Below, piece by piece: positions 23,501 to 35,101 of a DNA stretch of 57,375 nt (position 1 is the stretch's first letter; each line of letters opens with the position of its first letter). Source of the DNA: Acanthaster planci (Eukaryota; Echinodermata; Asteroidea; Valvatida; Acanthasteridae); contig NW_019091357.1 in the NCBI RefSeq assembly GCF_001949145.1, positions 438,671-496,045 of the forward strand, given 5' to 3'. Under the pieces are notes generated by a model. That model searched no databases. It was given only the letters and a program-made list of their open reading frames with translations, and was not told where the DNA came from. A program made the position numbers and the translations under genes.

Positions 23501-26172
23501 AACCAAATTGGCGGGATATTACCAGACGATCTGATAAACTTTCATGAAACCTCGAGATGTCAGCTTGATTGGCTTAAGATAAGCAAGCAGAAGTCTAGAC
23601 AAAATACAAGGAGAATGAATAGAGCTTCTACGCGCATATGTGCCGATTCAATTTAGTTTCAGTTTATTTGGGAAAGGATACAATAATGAACAAACAAGGA
23701 ACCAGACATGTGAAAGAAGAAGCCTAGATCGACTAGGGTACGTGCCATATCGTGTAGGCTTTTACAATCACATGACCTAAATTCACACCACTTGATAACA
23801 TCACAACTGACACACATCACTTTCTTCACATCAAGGGGCTGCTCTCTGCACGTGTGAGATGAGAGGACGCATACTGGCTTAATCCCAAGCGCACTTTAAA
23901 GCCATGATCACGCGCAAACACTCATGCGCTATGGGAAACTAGCGCTGAACCAAATCAAACAATGTTAACCGCAGGAAAGTTCATTACAACATCGAGAAGA
24001 TTTACGAGCGAAACACGTCGCGGCAGACCTTTTATGGCACCCAAGCAATCTGTCAATGGCTTAATATTATTCAGTCGAAATCTTACCTCACACTCGGTCA
24101 CTAGGGCAGTAATACAGGACGTGACGGGGTGCATTTTCCCTTATCCATTCTAGTACATGTATAGACCCCACGCAAGCATGTCCAAAACTTTCCAAAGGGT
24201 CATATTTTATGTTAGCTGTGGATTACACTCTCCCACGAACTGCTGCCCCGTAGCAGCTGGTGGACGCCAAAAACAAAACTCAGCTGTGATTGCTGACAAT
24301 CTGGAATGAATTCAGCAGGCAGAGTAGGCGCAGGTTTACAAAGAGTTGCTCGCAGAAATTTCAAGAAGCCCTCAAGTTTTCCCGTTCATTTCAAGTTTTG
24401 TTAACATTTTTATAACTTATTAAAAGAAATAATGAAAACATGATCAGTTGAAGCCGGTTAAACCTTTCAGTGCACTTAAAAAAACCTTTCGCAATTTCAA
24501 ATGCAGATGTGTCACCAAGTGAAACACAAACGTTTTCGAAATTCGAATCGTATTTTCTCTGAGCCTGAAACCCACAGGAAATGACAGTACCACATCCACA
24601 TTATGTTGAATTACATTCGAAGTATTTCAAAATCGTGGGAAAACCGTCCGGATTCGAAGGAAGTTATTGCACACCAGTCACGTCCACTGTGGTAGACCCA
24701 ACACTCTATGATATCGCTATAATTGCTTCACCAGATACAGGTCTCCCTGGGTCGTCCAGGGTTAACTAAGAGATGAAGACGGGTCTTCTTTCACTTCCAG
24801 TCGGGGGGGAGGGAACGAGGAAATGACAGTCTCGTGTCAGATACCAACTTCACGATAAAGCATCAAATGCCGTGCGTCAACAACAAAAAAGGTATGCTCT
24901 GGAGAAAACATTTGCAATGAGAATCTTCTGTACCATCATCCATGAGTCCAGTTTTTTTCTCGCAAAGAATATAAAACACCAACGACTATAATCGTATAAC
25001 GAGTAACCTGCTTTTTTTTAACCATTCTGAAACACACAACTCTGATTGAAAAGTTTGAATCACCCATTGTGCTTTCAAGACACAAAGTATCCCAACCTAT
25101 ATTAAGCCAGTTTATTTTTCAAGAATTTTTTTTAAAAATTGTTTATATAAATGTCAATGTTTCAAATAGTTAGTGTGCTAATGTCAAGAATATCTTTAAT
25201 CACTGACCAGGTGCCTGTGATAATTGTACCCAGAATAATTCGTATTTCCTTCGGCAAGTAACAACAATTTGCCGTCACGAGTGCCCTTGATACGGGACAG
25301 TGGAATGACAGCTAACCTTTCGTGACACAAGGCAAGTACAAGTTTTTCTCCATCCCCAACCTAGCAGGTGGAAAGTACATGTACTTGTACACCGCTCTTC
25401 TACAGATCATTTGACAAGTTTGGGGGCGAACCATAGTTCTATAACTGGTCAGCTGCTTTTTAACAATGCACAGCGTCAATACAGATGCACCCAAACGATC
25501 TTGGTCAAATTATTTTGTCACATCTCATGATCATTCACATCTTGTCATTGGCCGTTACTCTTGCACTGGTCGTGGTCAATCATTTCTTGTAGTAATAATA
25601 TTAATATGAATGGTTCCCTCCGTGCTGATAAATTAAATAGGCTACTGATGGTCAACCATAAGACTATGCCCTAGAGGCCCGGTTTCAAATGGTTGATCAG
25701 ATGGTCCAACTATGCAATGTTTGGGTAACGCTGCTGAAACTACAGTTATCACCAATGTTAAGTCATTGATCTGTCCAATTTACAAAGCCTAAATGGAACT
25801 GTATCTTATGAGATCATTGCTGTAAATGTTAACACTTTAGCAACGAGTTGGCTCATAAGGAAACACCTTTTCCTGGTGAGGTCTACAATCTAGCCCGAAA
25901 ATTTAAAAAAAAAAAGAAAATGCATTTTTAGCTGTTTACTGAAATGGAGTTTACTGGATCCTCAAAGAGTGAAATTCCACAATCATAATTAGAAGCCATG
26001 ACTGCGATGGCACAACACTTGTGTACAGGTGGTAAGCATGCGTTACATGCCTCTTCAACCAATAGGATGTTGTGATTTGCCAAATGCATGTGCGTGTCAA
26101 GCTGAGGAATGTGCGTGCAAGTCTGGTGCCACCGCAGTTATGACATCTACTTGATTAGATGATACATACCAG
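20533..26172. other. Intergenic, no supported gene
   Basis: AT-rich DNA with G-rich runs near 22.63 and 22.97 kb and many short open frames of up to 106 codons. None has recognisable domains, convincing splice sites or conserved motifs. A minus-strand frame starting at 24135 (MHPVTSC...) crosses a donor-like GAG|GTAAGA but has no partner exon. Confidence 0.5.
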
Positions 26173-26290
26173 AAGGGGGCTCTTAATGAATACGTACCGT
26201 TTCCTGACTGGCCTCCATCTTACACAGCAGAACAGTGGCAAATGAATTTGGACTGTCTCCATGACTGGTGCTCAGGTGTTCCATGTACAG
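26173..26290 (+). other. Exon-like open block, unrecognised
   Basis: After TACCAG a frame reads 39 codons with no stop, including FPDWPPSYTAEQWQ and LDCLHDWCSGVPCT, and then meets a donor-like ACAG|GTATTG. The Trp/Cys-rich composition is unlike random AT-rich sequence. The pyrimidine tract is weak and I found no phase-matched neighbour. About 100 bp upstream a second frame is Cys-rich (GCCDLPNACACQAEECACK). It could be a degraded gene or a transposon-derived piece. Confidence 0.3.
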
Positions 26291-27616
26291 GTATTGCTTG
26301 CAGTTACCTGCGAAGCCTTGCGAGTTGTGTGTGATTTCCCGTGACGTATGAGGAAACCTCTACGCTTCATAGCTTTGCTTCAAATGGCACAAAGAAAGCA
26401 TTTACTGTCACTGTGAACAATGTTGTGCAGTAGAGTCTCTAATGGAAGTGTGTTGCTTCCTGGTCCTTGGGTATTATCGGGATTGTCTCTCCTTGAGATA
26501 AAAACTTTGATGTACATCTAGATTCTCCCGTCTCAGTAAAAGCAGCATTGGATATCACACACAGAAACCAATCTCTCGTTTCCGTCTTCTCTTGAAGACT
26601 GTTCAAGTTCAAGATCTTCTGCTGAGATTTTATCTTCACTAATTGTACTGCTTCAAGCTCTTTGTCACATGACGTTTTCTGTTGTGCAGTGAATGGTATC
26701 ACACTGACAGTCACATTGGCCATGTGTGTCACCACTACAGGTCACTTCCACACAATGGGAGACCCATAGGACAAGGTTGCCATCCATGTCACAGACATTT
26801 GACTCATCTACATGTACATGTATAGTGCTTGCAGCAGTAGGCCTAAGCACAGTCACAAGCAAATCTTTGCAAGGCCAGCACTATCTACGCTTTCAGCTGA
26901 CTGATGATAACGAATTAGAACATCCTTGTTAGTCACTGGTTTCATTTGACCAGTCTATTTATTGTTGAAGGCGTCAATGTCTAACATATCTCTCTGAAGT
27001 TGTACGCACTAGTTAGTGATGTACCTGCCTCGTAAATTGAGGGGCAATCGGTAAAACCTGTAGAATTGAAAAGAAAACAATCAGATGCCATCTTTACTCA
27101 GAGGAAAAACAATACAACATGCTGTGTGGAAGTGTAATATAAAATTGGTGGACTACAGCACATGCAGGAAAAATACTCTAATTTGCTTTCACACCTAACG
27201 TCAACTTGCCTAATAGTATATTTGTTACAATGCACATTTTTACTAGCCAGGCTAATGTCTTCAACAGTCAATTTCACATTTTCTAGCAAAGTCCTACCAA
27301 GCATGACTAAAGCGAGTAGGCCTAGGCTGCTAGGCATACTGATCAAATCCAAAAGACTTCTCAAGGTTGCAAAGGAAATTCTGGACTGAAGTAATTGTGA
27401 TACATACTTTGTAAGAAGTAAGAAAAAATGGTGACACAAAAGTGTAACTTGTTAGTGTATTTAGATGTGGAAAAATAAAAACATTATGCGTACTCTACTA
27501 AAGGTAACGTTCATTATGTTGTGAGGTGAAATTATTAGATTTATTGCATCAATGGCTTGTCTTCAAAGTTCAGAATAAAGATGCCCATGAGTCTCCATTA
27601 TGCATTTAAAAACACT
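26291..27616. other. Intergenic, no supported gene
   Basis: Minus-strand frames of 98 and 65 codons overlap near 26.4-26.9 kb and have no recognisable domain. CTACATGTACATGTATAG near 26.81 kb is an imperfect palindrome. Nothing else stands out before the transposon that starts at 27617. Confidence 0.4.
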
Positions 27617-28062
27617 GGGGATTGCGAATTTGGGGATCCCCTCAAGTTTTTGTCATTTTAATTTGTGCAAAATTGGTCATTCCCCCCCCCCTTAAAAAAA
27701 AAAACCTGAGGCAATGCTGTCTGAATTGCCCTGACCCTGTTTTTTTAGGGGTAATTTCAAATAGTAAATTGTGAGAAAATGTGACTTTCCTACTGATAAA
27801 CCAGCCATGCAAATTTGACTCCACCATCATGACATGTGTCATGTGTTAAAATACCCCCAGTTTCCCCTCATAATTTCCCTCAAAATTCAAAAAGAATGCC
27901 CTGTTTTCACAACATCAACCCTACAGTTGAGCATGATGTCACCATGGTCAAAGTCATCTACCATGTCGTTAGTACACGCGCGCTAGGGGCCAAGGAACAA
28001 AAACAAATAAAATGTAGGCATCCCTTCTGTTATAGGAACAGGATCCCCAAATTCACAATCCC
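27617..28062. mobile_element. Non-autonomous DNA transposon, 446 bp, with 9-bp target-site duplication
   Basis: The terminal inverted repeats match at 21 of 22 positions. The left one begins GGGATTGCGAATTTGG just inside base 27617; the right end reads AAATTCACAATCCC and finishes at 28062. The flanks are AAAAACACT (27608-27616) and AAAAACATT (28063-28071), a 9-bp duplication with one mismatch. No transposase: the 128-codon frame inside lacks motifs. Nine bases suits Mutator-like elements, although an 8-bp hAT-type duplication cannot be excluded. Confidence 0.75.
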
Positions 28063-29425
28063 AAAAACATTCTCCAGGGGTCTTACCTCTTGGTCTGATT
28101 CGATGGAAGTACTTAACCACTATTATCAGCGCAGAAAGCGTGAAAATCTATGCATTTTGGCAACTACATCGTGCCATGCACTCATCATGTACATGTACTT
28201 GGATACTGGCGCCATTGTCTGAAAGAGCGCCACCAAGAGTTGTAGCAATGTAATGTTAATGCATCTTCATCCTCACGTCCGCAAGAATTCAATGTAGAAA
28301 GACACCCGTTCTTAGCTTTTTCAAATTAGTTCAAACTTATACAGTCGCAAAAATAAAAAAAAACTGCTTGTCACTATCAGGAGAGATAAAATTTGCAACC
28401 CTGTGTTCCTATTTTCGGAATTGCTCAACTTCGCTGCATGGAAATTCCAAGTGAAGATTTCAACTTCGAAATATCTAAAAGCTCAGGAATTCATACCGTT
28501 TATTTTGTGATTTTTCACAACACGTTATCATGTTATATACAAAAATTAAGTCAAACCATCCACCTAGGGCACGACATAAACAAAGCAGTGTCAAAAAGTT
28601 ACCATTTGGAGAAAAAAATGTACATTTACTAAAGAAAGTCAAAATTAGCGATTCAATTACACAAATTAAAAAAAATGTACATGTATTGGGTGATCTAAAG
28701 ATTCACCACAGTAAAGTTTGCCTGCTATTTAAGACTATTGTAGTTATCGAGTAAGACAAGCAGTTTTGGAAGAGTTTAGGTCAAACTTTGGGAAGAATTT
28801 CATCGGTGTCGTATTCGTATCTAGCCATACACTGACCCAGCATGCGCGCGCTTTGTTTCCGAAAGACCTTGACGCTCTGAGACATACATACCGAACCGGC
28901 TCATGAACTCCACATAATTAATGTCTTGAATTCCATTAAATCGATTATTTGCATTGCCAAATCTTTTTGTTTACTCTGAAGAGCAGTCATAACACGTACA
29001 CGCTATGCTGCATATCTGACCAAATCAGTGATTAATGACTTAGTCAGCGAGACTATGTCAGCGATGATCACTCGCCTTCAGGGGTCTGTAGATAATGTTG
29101 CATCGCTCAATCAATAATGTTGTTCCAATGCATTTTGCATTCCGCACCTGACAGTGGGTGGTCCTGTGTTCTTCAAGTTATTGCTATAGTGTTCACGTTA
29201 AGCCCATGCAATATTAATAACTACTGAGGCCCTATTGCTCGTAATTTTTTCTTTATTCTGAACAGGTTCACAGACTAAATAATCTTTTTTCCGTTACGTA
29301 AACAGTATCAATAATTAATTACAAAATATACTACATGTATACTGCGGGAATAATGTGAATAAATGATTATAAAATTATAAAATTGCTAAAATATCTTCAA
29401 AGTTCAATCACCACTCATACATTGT
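28063..29425. other. Intergenic, no supported gene
   Basis: AT-rich sequence between the transposon and the poly(A) signal of TINAGL copy 2. The open frames are short and AT-biased. I see no exon or repeat structure worth naming. Confidence 0.5.
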
Positions 29426-29431
29426 TTTATT
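29426..29431 (-). terminator. Poly(A) signal of TINAGL copy 2
   Basis: AATAAA on the minus strand, about 275 nt beyond the stop codon at 29707-29709 and in the expected direction. Confidence 0.6.
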
Positions 29432-29706
29432 TTACACAAGCACCTTTGATTTCTTGACTGAAATAGCACACTCGTGACGCATAAACTTCCAGTTCTATAA
29501 ACGTTTTGACGTTTCTCAACGCAGGCCCCTCAATGCGTGTAACATAGCTGTCGGTAACAAATTCGGTCGCAGTGAAAAACGACTGGAAAAAGTTCACTTG
29601 CAAAAAGGACGTCCGCCACACGAAAAAAGCGGCTTGATTTAAGACTAAGACCGAAACCAAACAGTATATTGTTTTGATGGTAGGTTCCATGCTGCTGTCC
29701 TCATTC

Positions 29707-32700
29707 TCAGCCTTGCATCATGTCCATGTCAACGTTGCCCCAAACGCCTAGAACGAAAGATTCAATCTCGCACTCGTTCTGGCCTCTTAGAACGCGGAAA
29801 TAGCCGTTCTCACCCCACTGGCTTCCCCAGGAATTGGCGCAAAGCTGAAGACAAAATCAAAGAACGAAATTGTTTTCCTTGCCTTGATAGCTGTAGTATA
29901 AAGACGAAGTAAGTCCTGAACAAATTCGAACATCTATTATGGTATTGCTTGATCTTGTTGTGTCAGTAACCAGCCAGTTGTTTTAACTTGAGGTTGTTCC
30001 AGACTTCATGGCAAAATAAGTGAAGACGCAAGTTGCGAGGAAGATTAAAAAGGATTAGACATTTTATTTTAATAAACGATGTGGAAATATGTTTAACAAA
30101 TACAAAATGTTTCGCCATTCCATCGCAAGCTGGTGATACAAGCAGGACTGAGTGAGTCTACCTACCCAGTATGGTCTGGGCTTCTCTGGGTCAGTACGGT
30201 CCACTCCCCAGCCTAAAACTCGAACTGAATGGTACCCCTTCCGTCTACGTTTGGAGGATTTCTTCACCGATTGACGCGTGTATTTATAAACACCTCCAGC
30301 ATAGGAGTAGAAATCTTCCTTCACTAGCAACGTAGCTGACAAAAAATAACGAGGAATATGTAAATTATATCGATAAGTTTAAAAAATGGATAATGCCAAA
30401 GATCAGCTGAGAAGTGAAGTGACAGCTGCCACGTTATAAAAAGAGGTTATTATGCAGGCATAACAGGAGGGCGCTGTTTGGTTTGCAATAAAATGTAAAG
30501 GCCGAGTTCGGGCGGCTTGTTCTCGTATGTTCACGAACAGCTCGATTTTTTGTTTATGGGTCGTCCGCTCGAACGCTGGGGACGTACAACCGGTTATCGC
30601 TACTAGTTGTCTGTAGCAAGCAACATGCAACATGGCGGCGTCCATGTGCATTCTTCGAGAGTTAATGTTTGGATAACTGGGCTAACTTCAGAAAATAATT
30701 TCTGTCATGAAAAACGTTGATTTTGCAAAACTTTCTATTGTCTCCAGCTTTTTAAAGCCGTTTCGATAGTTTTACGGCTTTTCATAAATCAAATCTCACG
30801 AGTTTGTGTGCGTTCGTGTAAAACCCTGACGAGAATGCGGTGTGTGAACCTGTTCCGAGAACAGTGTTCTTGTGTCGTGTTCCCGCCGTTCGAGCGCAAG
30901 AACACGAAAGCCAGGTCGAGAACAGACCGTACGAACTCGACCTTTGTGTTTACTTCAAATTTAACAACTTCAAATCAAGCCCTCTTATTGTGTCCGCCAT
31001 GCTTCAGAAAGGTTAATCATTGCACTTACAGAAAAAAACCAACCAAATCAGACGCAATTCACAGAAACCTAAATCTTAATACGAAGGTGGTAAAGACAAG
31101 CCAAAATCGTAGAAGTATACACTAATAACCAGACCTCAACACAATTAAAAAGCAAGGTATGAAGCTACATGTATTGTGAAAGGAACCCAACATACATTGA
31201 TAGACATCAAACATTCAGGCTCAATGTTCGATTTTTGCCCTGCCTGACGAGTATTTTTAACACTGTATGCTCAGTGTATGCCCCCGAAAGCTTGTGGAAA
31301 AAACACAAGCGTACTCGGGTTGGACTCGAACCCACGACCTCCTGCTTACTAGTTATCAAAACTAATTTACATCTCCTCGGTGCAAATCCATCCCTGCAAC
31401 AAACATTTAGGCCTAATACATTAAGAATGACATGCAAAACTAAACATGAGGAAAACATAAGGAGAACGGCACGACCAAGAAGCAAATGACATGAACTACC
31501 TTGCACGGGTCCGTTTTTAAGTATTTCAGCCATGATGTCTTCCTCCTGGTAAAAAAGGGGGAAAAAACCCAGCAGATACAGCTTAAACAAGAAAGTTCAA
31601 GAGGGCTAACTCTAAACCTTTTAAGTTTTGTTTTGGTATTTAATCAGTATAATTCCATCTTTCTTGGTGTGTGATTGACAACACCCCCATAGTAAGTTGT
31701 GAACTGTGCAAAGATTAAGCGAAATGGAAAGGATCACATCACACACCTTTCTGGATAGTCTATAAGGTGGGCTGGATTGGTACTTTCCAGAAGTCATCTT
31801 ATTACTCGGGCACGGTGAACTTTGGTAGCGAGGTAACATACACGCGTATCTCTTCATCTTACTGGCCTCGTCCCTTCCACTTTGGTAGGGGTAACATTGA
31901 TCTGTGACAATGCTGAAACAAAAACATAATCTTGGAAGAACCCTGCTGTCAATTTGGAGGAGGCGAACAAAGCTTAGAAAAGTTACCCCTCCTGGTTCAT
32001 TTCATTTTCTCAAATAGGAACGGTGCAAATATTCATCATCTTCATTTCTAAAAAAAAAAAGACTTTGGTATTGAATCGAAAAGTATTAATGTTTACCCAA
32101 ATCTGCGCAAGTAAAACCAGGCGCGATCAATACGCCCACCGTCACACCCTCGTTGGCCCCTAGTGTTGCAGGACAGAAGATTCTGAGTAGAAAGGGGCGC
32201 CCTCATGTGACCCATGGACTGGATGGCGAGGCGATCGGACGCAACAGCTGTCAAGACAATGGAACATTGGTCAACCTAGGAGCCTTTGGACGCTTGGTGT
32301 CAGTAAACTTGTTCCTTACTTATCAAACTTAACATCACCACAAAGGACCTGGTTCCCTGCTTCATAAATGACTGCGAGTGGCTCCTGAGAACCAGCTATG
32401 CAGACCACGCCCACTACCGCTGGTTCCACATGCCTGGTCGACAAGCTTTCGAATAACTTGTGGTAAAACGATCGCTTGAGATTAGCATTTTGATGTCGGC
32501 AAGAAAGTAACGTGTTTTTGTCAAATCGTAAACACTACAAGCTTGAATAATTCTGTTAGACTCTTAAAAATAGTTTTAACAGGCTTCAACGATGAGCAAT
32601 ACCTGTGGTTGAGACTGCCCAGGAACTTCCGCAGTTCCCTTGATCCATTATGCCCTCTATCCAATCGGGCCACTTTTGGCGACAATCGAAATTTTCCGGC

Positions 32701-34602
32701 AGGTCTGTCGTTTGCTCAATGTCGACCTCAGTCATAGCAGATACAGATCGCCCGGGTTTCAGGGTTCCTAATCGACGCTGAATCCCTTCCTCAAGCGTCA
32801 TACCCCACAGGAAACTGTAGTTACTGGCTCGCCACCTACCGACGGGAAAAAGGCAGGGAACAGACAGTTTAACAGTTAGAATGAATTCCCATCAGTATAA
32901 GCTAGATAAAGAGTTTAAAACAGATTTTAGCGGGATGGTAGGTCTGGCTGATTCAAAAGTTTCCCATCAAAACGTTCCCTATGTTGTGCAAGACAAAAAG
33001 AAATTCAGTCACAGAATCTTTAAAGATTCTACCAAATTTCAAACGTTTTTATCTACCCGTTGTCCTCTGCGTTAACATTGTTGATGATCTCCTCCGTGAT
33101 AAGACAAATATTCTCCTCGCATTCTACTTGATATCCTCCAACCGTAGGCAAACAGGTGCTGCAAGACGAACATAAAAGTCAGTGGAATGAAACAGAATGA
33201 TAGGAATCTGACAATTATATCTATCGCTATCACAAAAGTGATAAAAGTAAGACGTACTAATGGATACTGCAACAGTGTTGTAACGAGTCACTGAAATTGG
33301 TGACTCAGTCGAGTCATTTTAACATTGTGACTCCAGCCGAATCGAGTCATTAGGACAAAAAGTCGAGTCGAGTGAAGTCAGTTTGTGTAAGTACTGAGCT
33401 GAGTCAATTTCAGTCGCCAAATCATTGAACAAAATACAATGAAAACACAACTACACGTAAGTCATTTTTTTGGTATTTTATTTTCATTTAGACATACAGA
33501 AAATAAACTAGGGTGACAAATATCTGGCCAACTAAAATTTTGCGTTTACTTTTTTGAAACTCGAGTCTTGTACACTTGTACTCGAGTCCAGTCTCCATTC
33601 GAGTCATTTGGTCGCAGAGTCTTGAGCCGAGTCACCAAAATGGTGACTCGAGTAGGACTCAACTAGAGTCATTGACTCGAGTCATTACAAATCTGCACTA
33701 CAATCAGCAGGAGACCGACTAAGACGCTTCTAACCCTTCTCTAATCTCTAGTGACCATCATAACGGCACTTCTTGAGTTTAAGGTTTCAAGGTATCGTAT
33801 TGATTAGATCTCAAGCTTGAGAACCAAGTTACATAAACACGACAGAAACACATACAAATGGAAGGCAATTCAATCATTGTATTTAATCATCTCACAATAT
33901 ACGTACCAAGCATTACAGTTGACTTTAATGGAATCTCCAGCAAACAAATTCCTGCCTTGATAGGTGCAGTCAGCTTTTAATTACAAACATTTGGGATAAG
34001 AAAAACAAACCAGAAATCAGTCGTCACATCTGAAAATGGACTGAATATCACAAAGCATTCCGACATTATTGTGTCTACCAACAAGTTCTTGTTTAACAAT
34101 TGGCAGGCGACAGTCAAGCATATCATCGACAGCATTGCTGTCTAGCCGTCTCTATAACGTCTAGCATCGATACCATTAAATTCAAAGTTATATTAATCGA
34201 ATTCAGCGAATAACTGGGATTCAAGTTAAGAGAAACAATAAAACATTGCTGCTGCAATAAGAGGAATCTTATGTCCAGTAGAGTTTCAACCTCTCGTTGC
34301 ACTGGAGTATCTCCGTAAATACACGTACCTTTTGCTATTGGGTTTGGACTGAGCGGTGATTTCGTTGACGGTAGAGCCGTGCAGTTGTTGAAGACGTCTG
34401 GACAGCAGTCAGGGTCTTTGGACCGGAGACAAAACTCGTCGCAGTAGCACAGGGTGTCTGCCATGGGGGCCGTGCACGTATCATCACGGCCAGCACAGCA
34501 GCCTCCTGGCCGTAGCGAGCAGTATTGGGCCCGGGTTGGAATCATCGTCATTAATGGGATTGTAAGTAGGAGAAGACCAAGGGGTGAGGAAAAGCCGGTC
34601 AT
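29707..34602 (-). CDS. TINAGL1: Tubulointerstitial nephritis antigen-like protein, copy 2 (pseudoprotease), 9 coding exons
   Basis: Exons in transcript order: 34329-34602, 33907-33973, 33057-33158, 32603-32835, 32097-32247, 31747-31912, 31500-31545, 30166-30335, 29707-29844. Phases are the same as in copy 1, and the seven internal exons (67, 102, 233, 151, 166, 46, 170 nt) have exactly the same lengths. The total is 1347 nt, 448 aa plus TGA. Signal peptide of about 26 residues (core [13 protein letters not shown]), then the somatomedin-B-like domain ([17 protein letters not shown]), a Cys-rich linker ([15 protein letters not shown]) and the papain fold. [12 protein letters not shown] gives Ser219 in place of the catalytic Cys; His382 and Asn407 are kept. 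Expected to be a secreted, non-catalytic matrix protein. It keeps its own TATA box, leader exon and poly(A) signal, so it is probably expressed and not a pseudogene. Introns hold a hAT-like element and a tRNA-like fragment. Confidence 0.92.
31311..31357 (-). repeat. tRNA-like 3' half (SINE or tRNA relic)
   Basis: The minus strand reads CTAGTAAGCAGGAGGTCGTG, then a box-B-like GGTTCGAGTCC (31322-31332), like the anticodon loop to T arm of a Thr(AGT)-type tRNA. The 5' half and a paired acceptor stem are missing, so this is not an intact tRNA gene. It lies in an intron of TINAGL copy 2 and is probably the remains of a tRNA-derived SINE. Confidence 0.45.
33273..33695. mobile_element. GAGTC-rich hAT-like non-autonomous element, 423 bp
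   Basis: It begins CAGTGTTGTAACGAGTCACT and ends with the reverse complement of CAGATTTGTAATGACTCGAG, an imperfect inverted repeat starting with CAG as in many hAT ends. The flanks TACTGCAA and CACTACAA agree at 6 of 8 positions, compatible with an old 8-bp duplication. GAGTC/GACTC recurs many times in both subterminal regions. No coding frame. It sits in the intron between coding exons 2 and 3 of TINAGL copy 2. Confidence 0.6.
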
Positions 34603-34742
34603 TTTGTTCCGATTAGCTCTGCGGTCCTTCCTGCAGCTGCTTCACAAAAACACCAAGTTGAATTCCCAAATAATACTCCGATTCTGATAGTGCGAAACCT
34701 TTGCCCTGAATAACCACCCAAATTAGGCTGAAATAAACTCAC

Positions 34743-34798
34743 CTCAGTCCCCAAAACGAAGTGGTCCAGGTTTGTTCTCATTTGCAATCGACTTTATA
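34743..34798 (-). promoter_or_regulatory. TATA box and untranslated first exon of TINAGL copy 2
   Basis: The minus strand shows TATAAAG (34792-34798), a short leader, then the donor ACTGAG|GTGAGT (last exon base 34743). Acceptor CTGCAG a few dozen bases above the ATG at 34602 can receive it, and the same hexamer precedes the ATG of copy 1. The arrangement parallels copy 1. Confidence 0.6.
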
Positions 34799-34889
34799 AT
34801 TTCCTAGCCTCCCCCCCTCCAGGGGCCCAAACTTCTGCGTTTTCGTCAAAGTGCAAACATCGGCCCTTTCAATCTAGTGTGCCAGGTTT

Positions 34890-34895
34890 TTTATT
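34890..34895 (-). terminator. Poly(A) signal of the TMEM174-like gene
   Basis: AATAAA on the minus strand, 207 nt past the TAA at 35102-35104. Only about 90 bp separate it from the TATA box of TINAGL copy 2 on the same strand. Confidence 0.5.
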
Positions 34896-35101
34896 TATCC
34901 TGCCTTCGGGGCACAATTCAGGACTTTTTAGAACCCCACTTGAGACGGCCAAAAAAATGAACTCCATGAAATGCACACCGGCTGTATGTGTAATGGCAGA
35001 TTCAAATTCTCTTTAGAAACACTCAGGGAGATTAACACGTCAACATTCCTGACACTGATAATAATCCCGTGCGTGTAAATTTATATGAAAGCAAAATATT
35101 G

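Noticed and set aside
24090-24135. Minus-strand start exon (MHPVTSC) ending at GAG|GTAAGA
   Set aside because: No downstream exon of matching phase and no recognisable peptide; it remains an isolated coincidence.
27836-28222. 128-codon + strand open frame, the longest but one
   Set aside because: Most of it lies inside the 446-bp inverted-repeat transposon and crosses its right end; no domain or codon bias supports it.
31311-31357. Functional tRNA-Thr gene
   Set aside because: Only the 3' half is present; anticodon-stem and acceptor-stem partners are missing.
31207-31590. 127-codon minus-strand frame in TINAGL copy 2
   Set aside because: It overlaps exon 7 and the tRNA-like relic out of frame and has no domain of its own.
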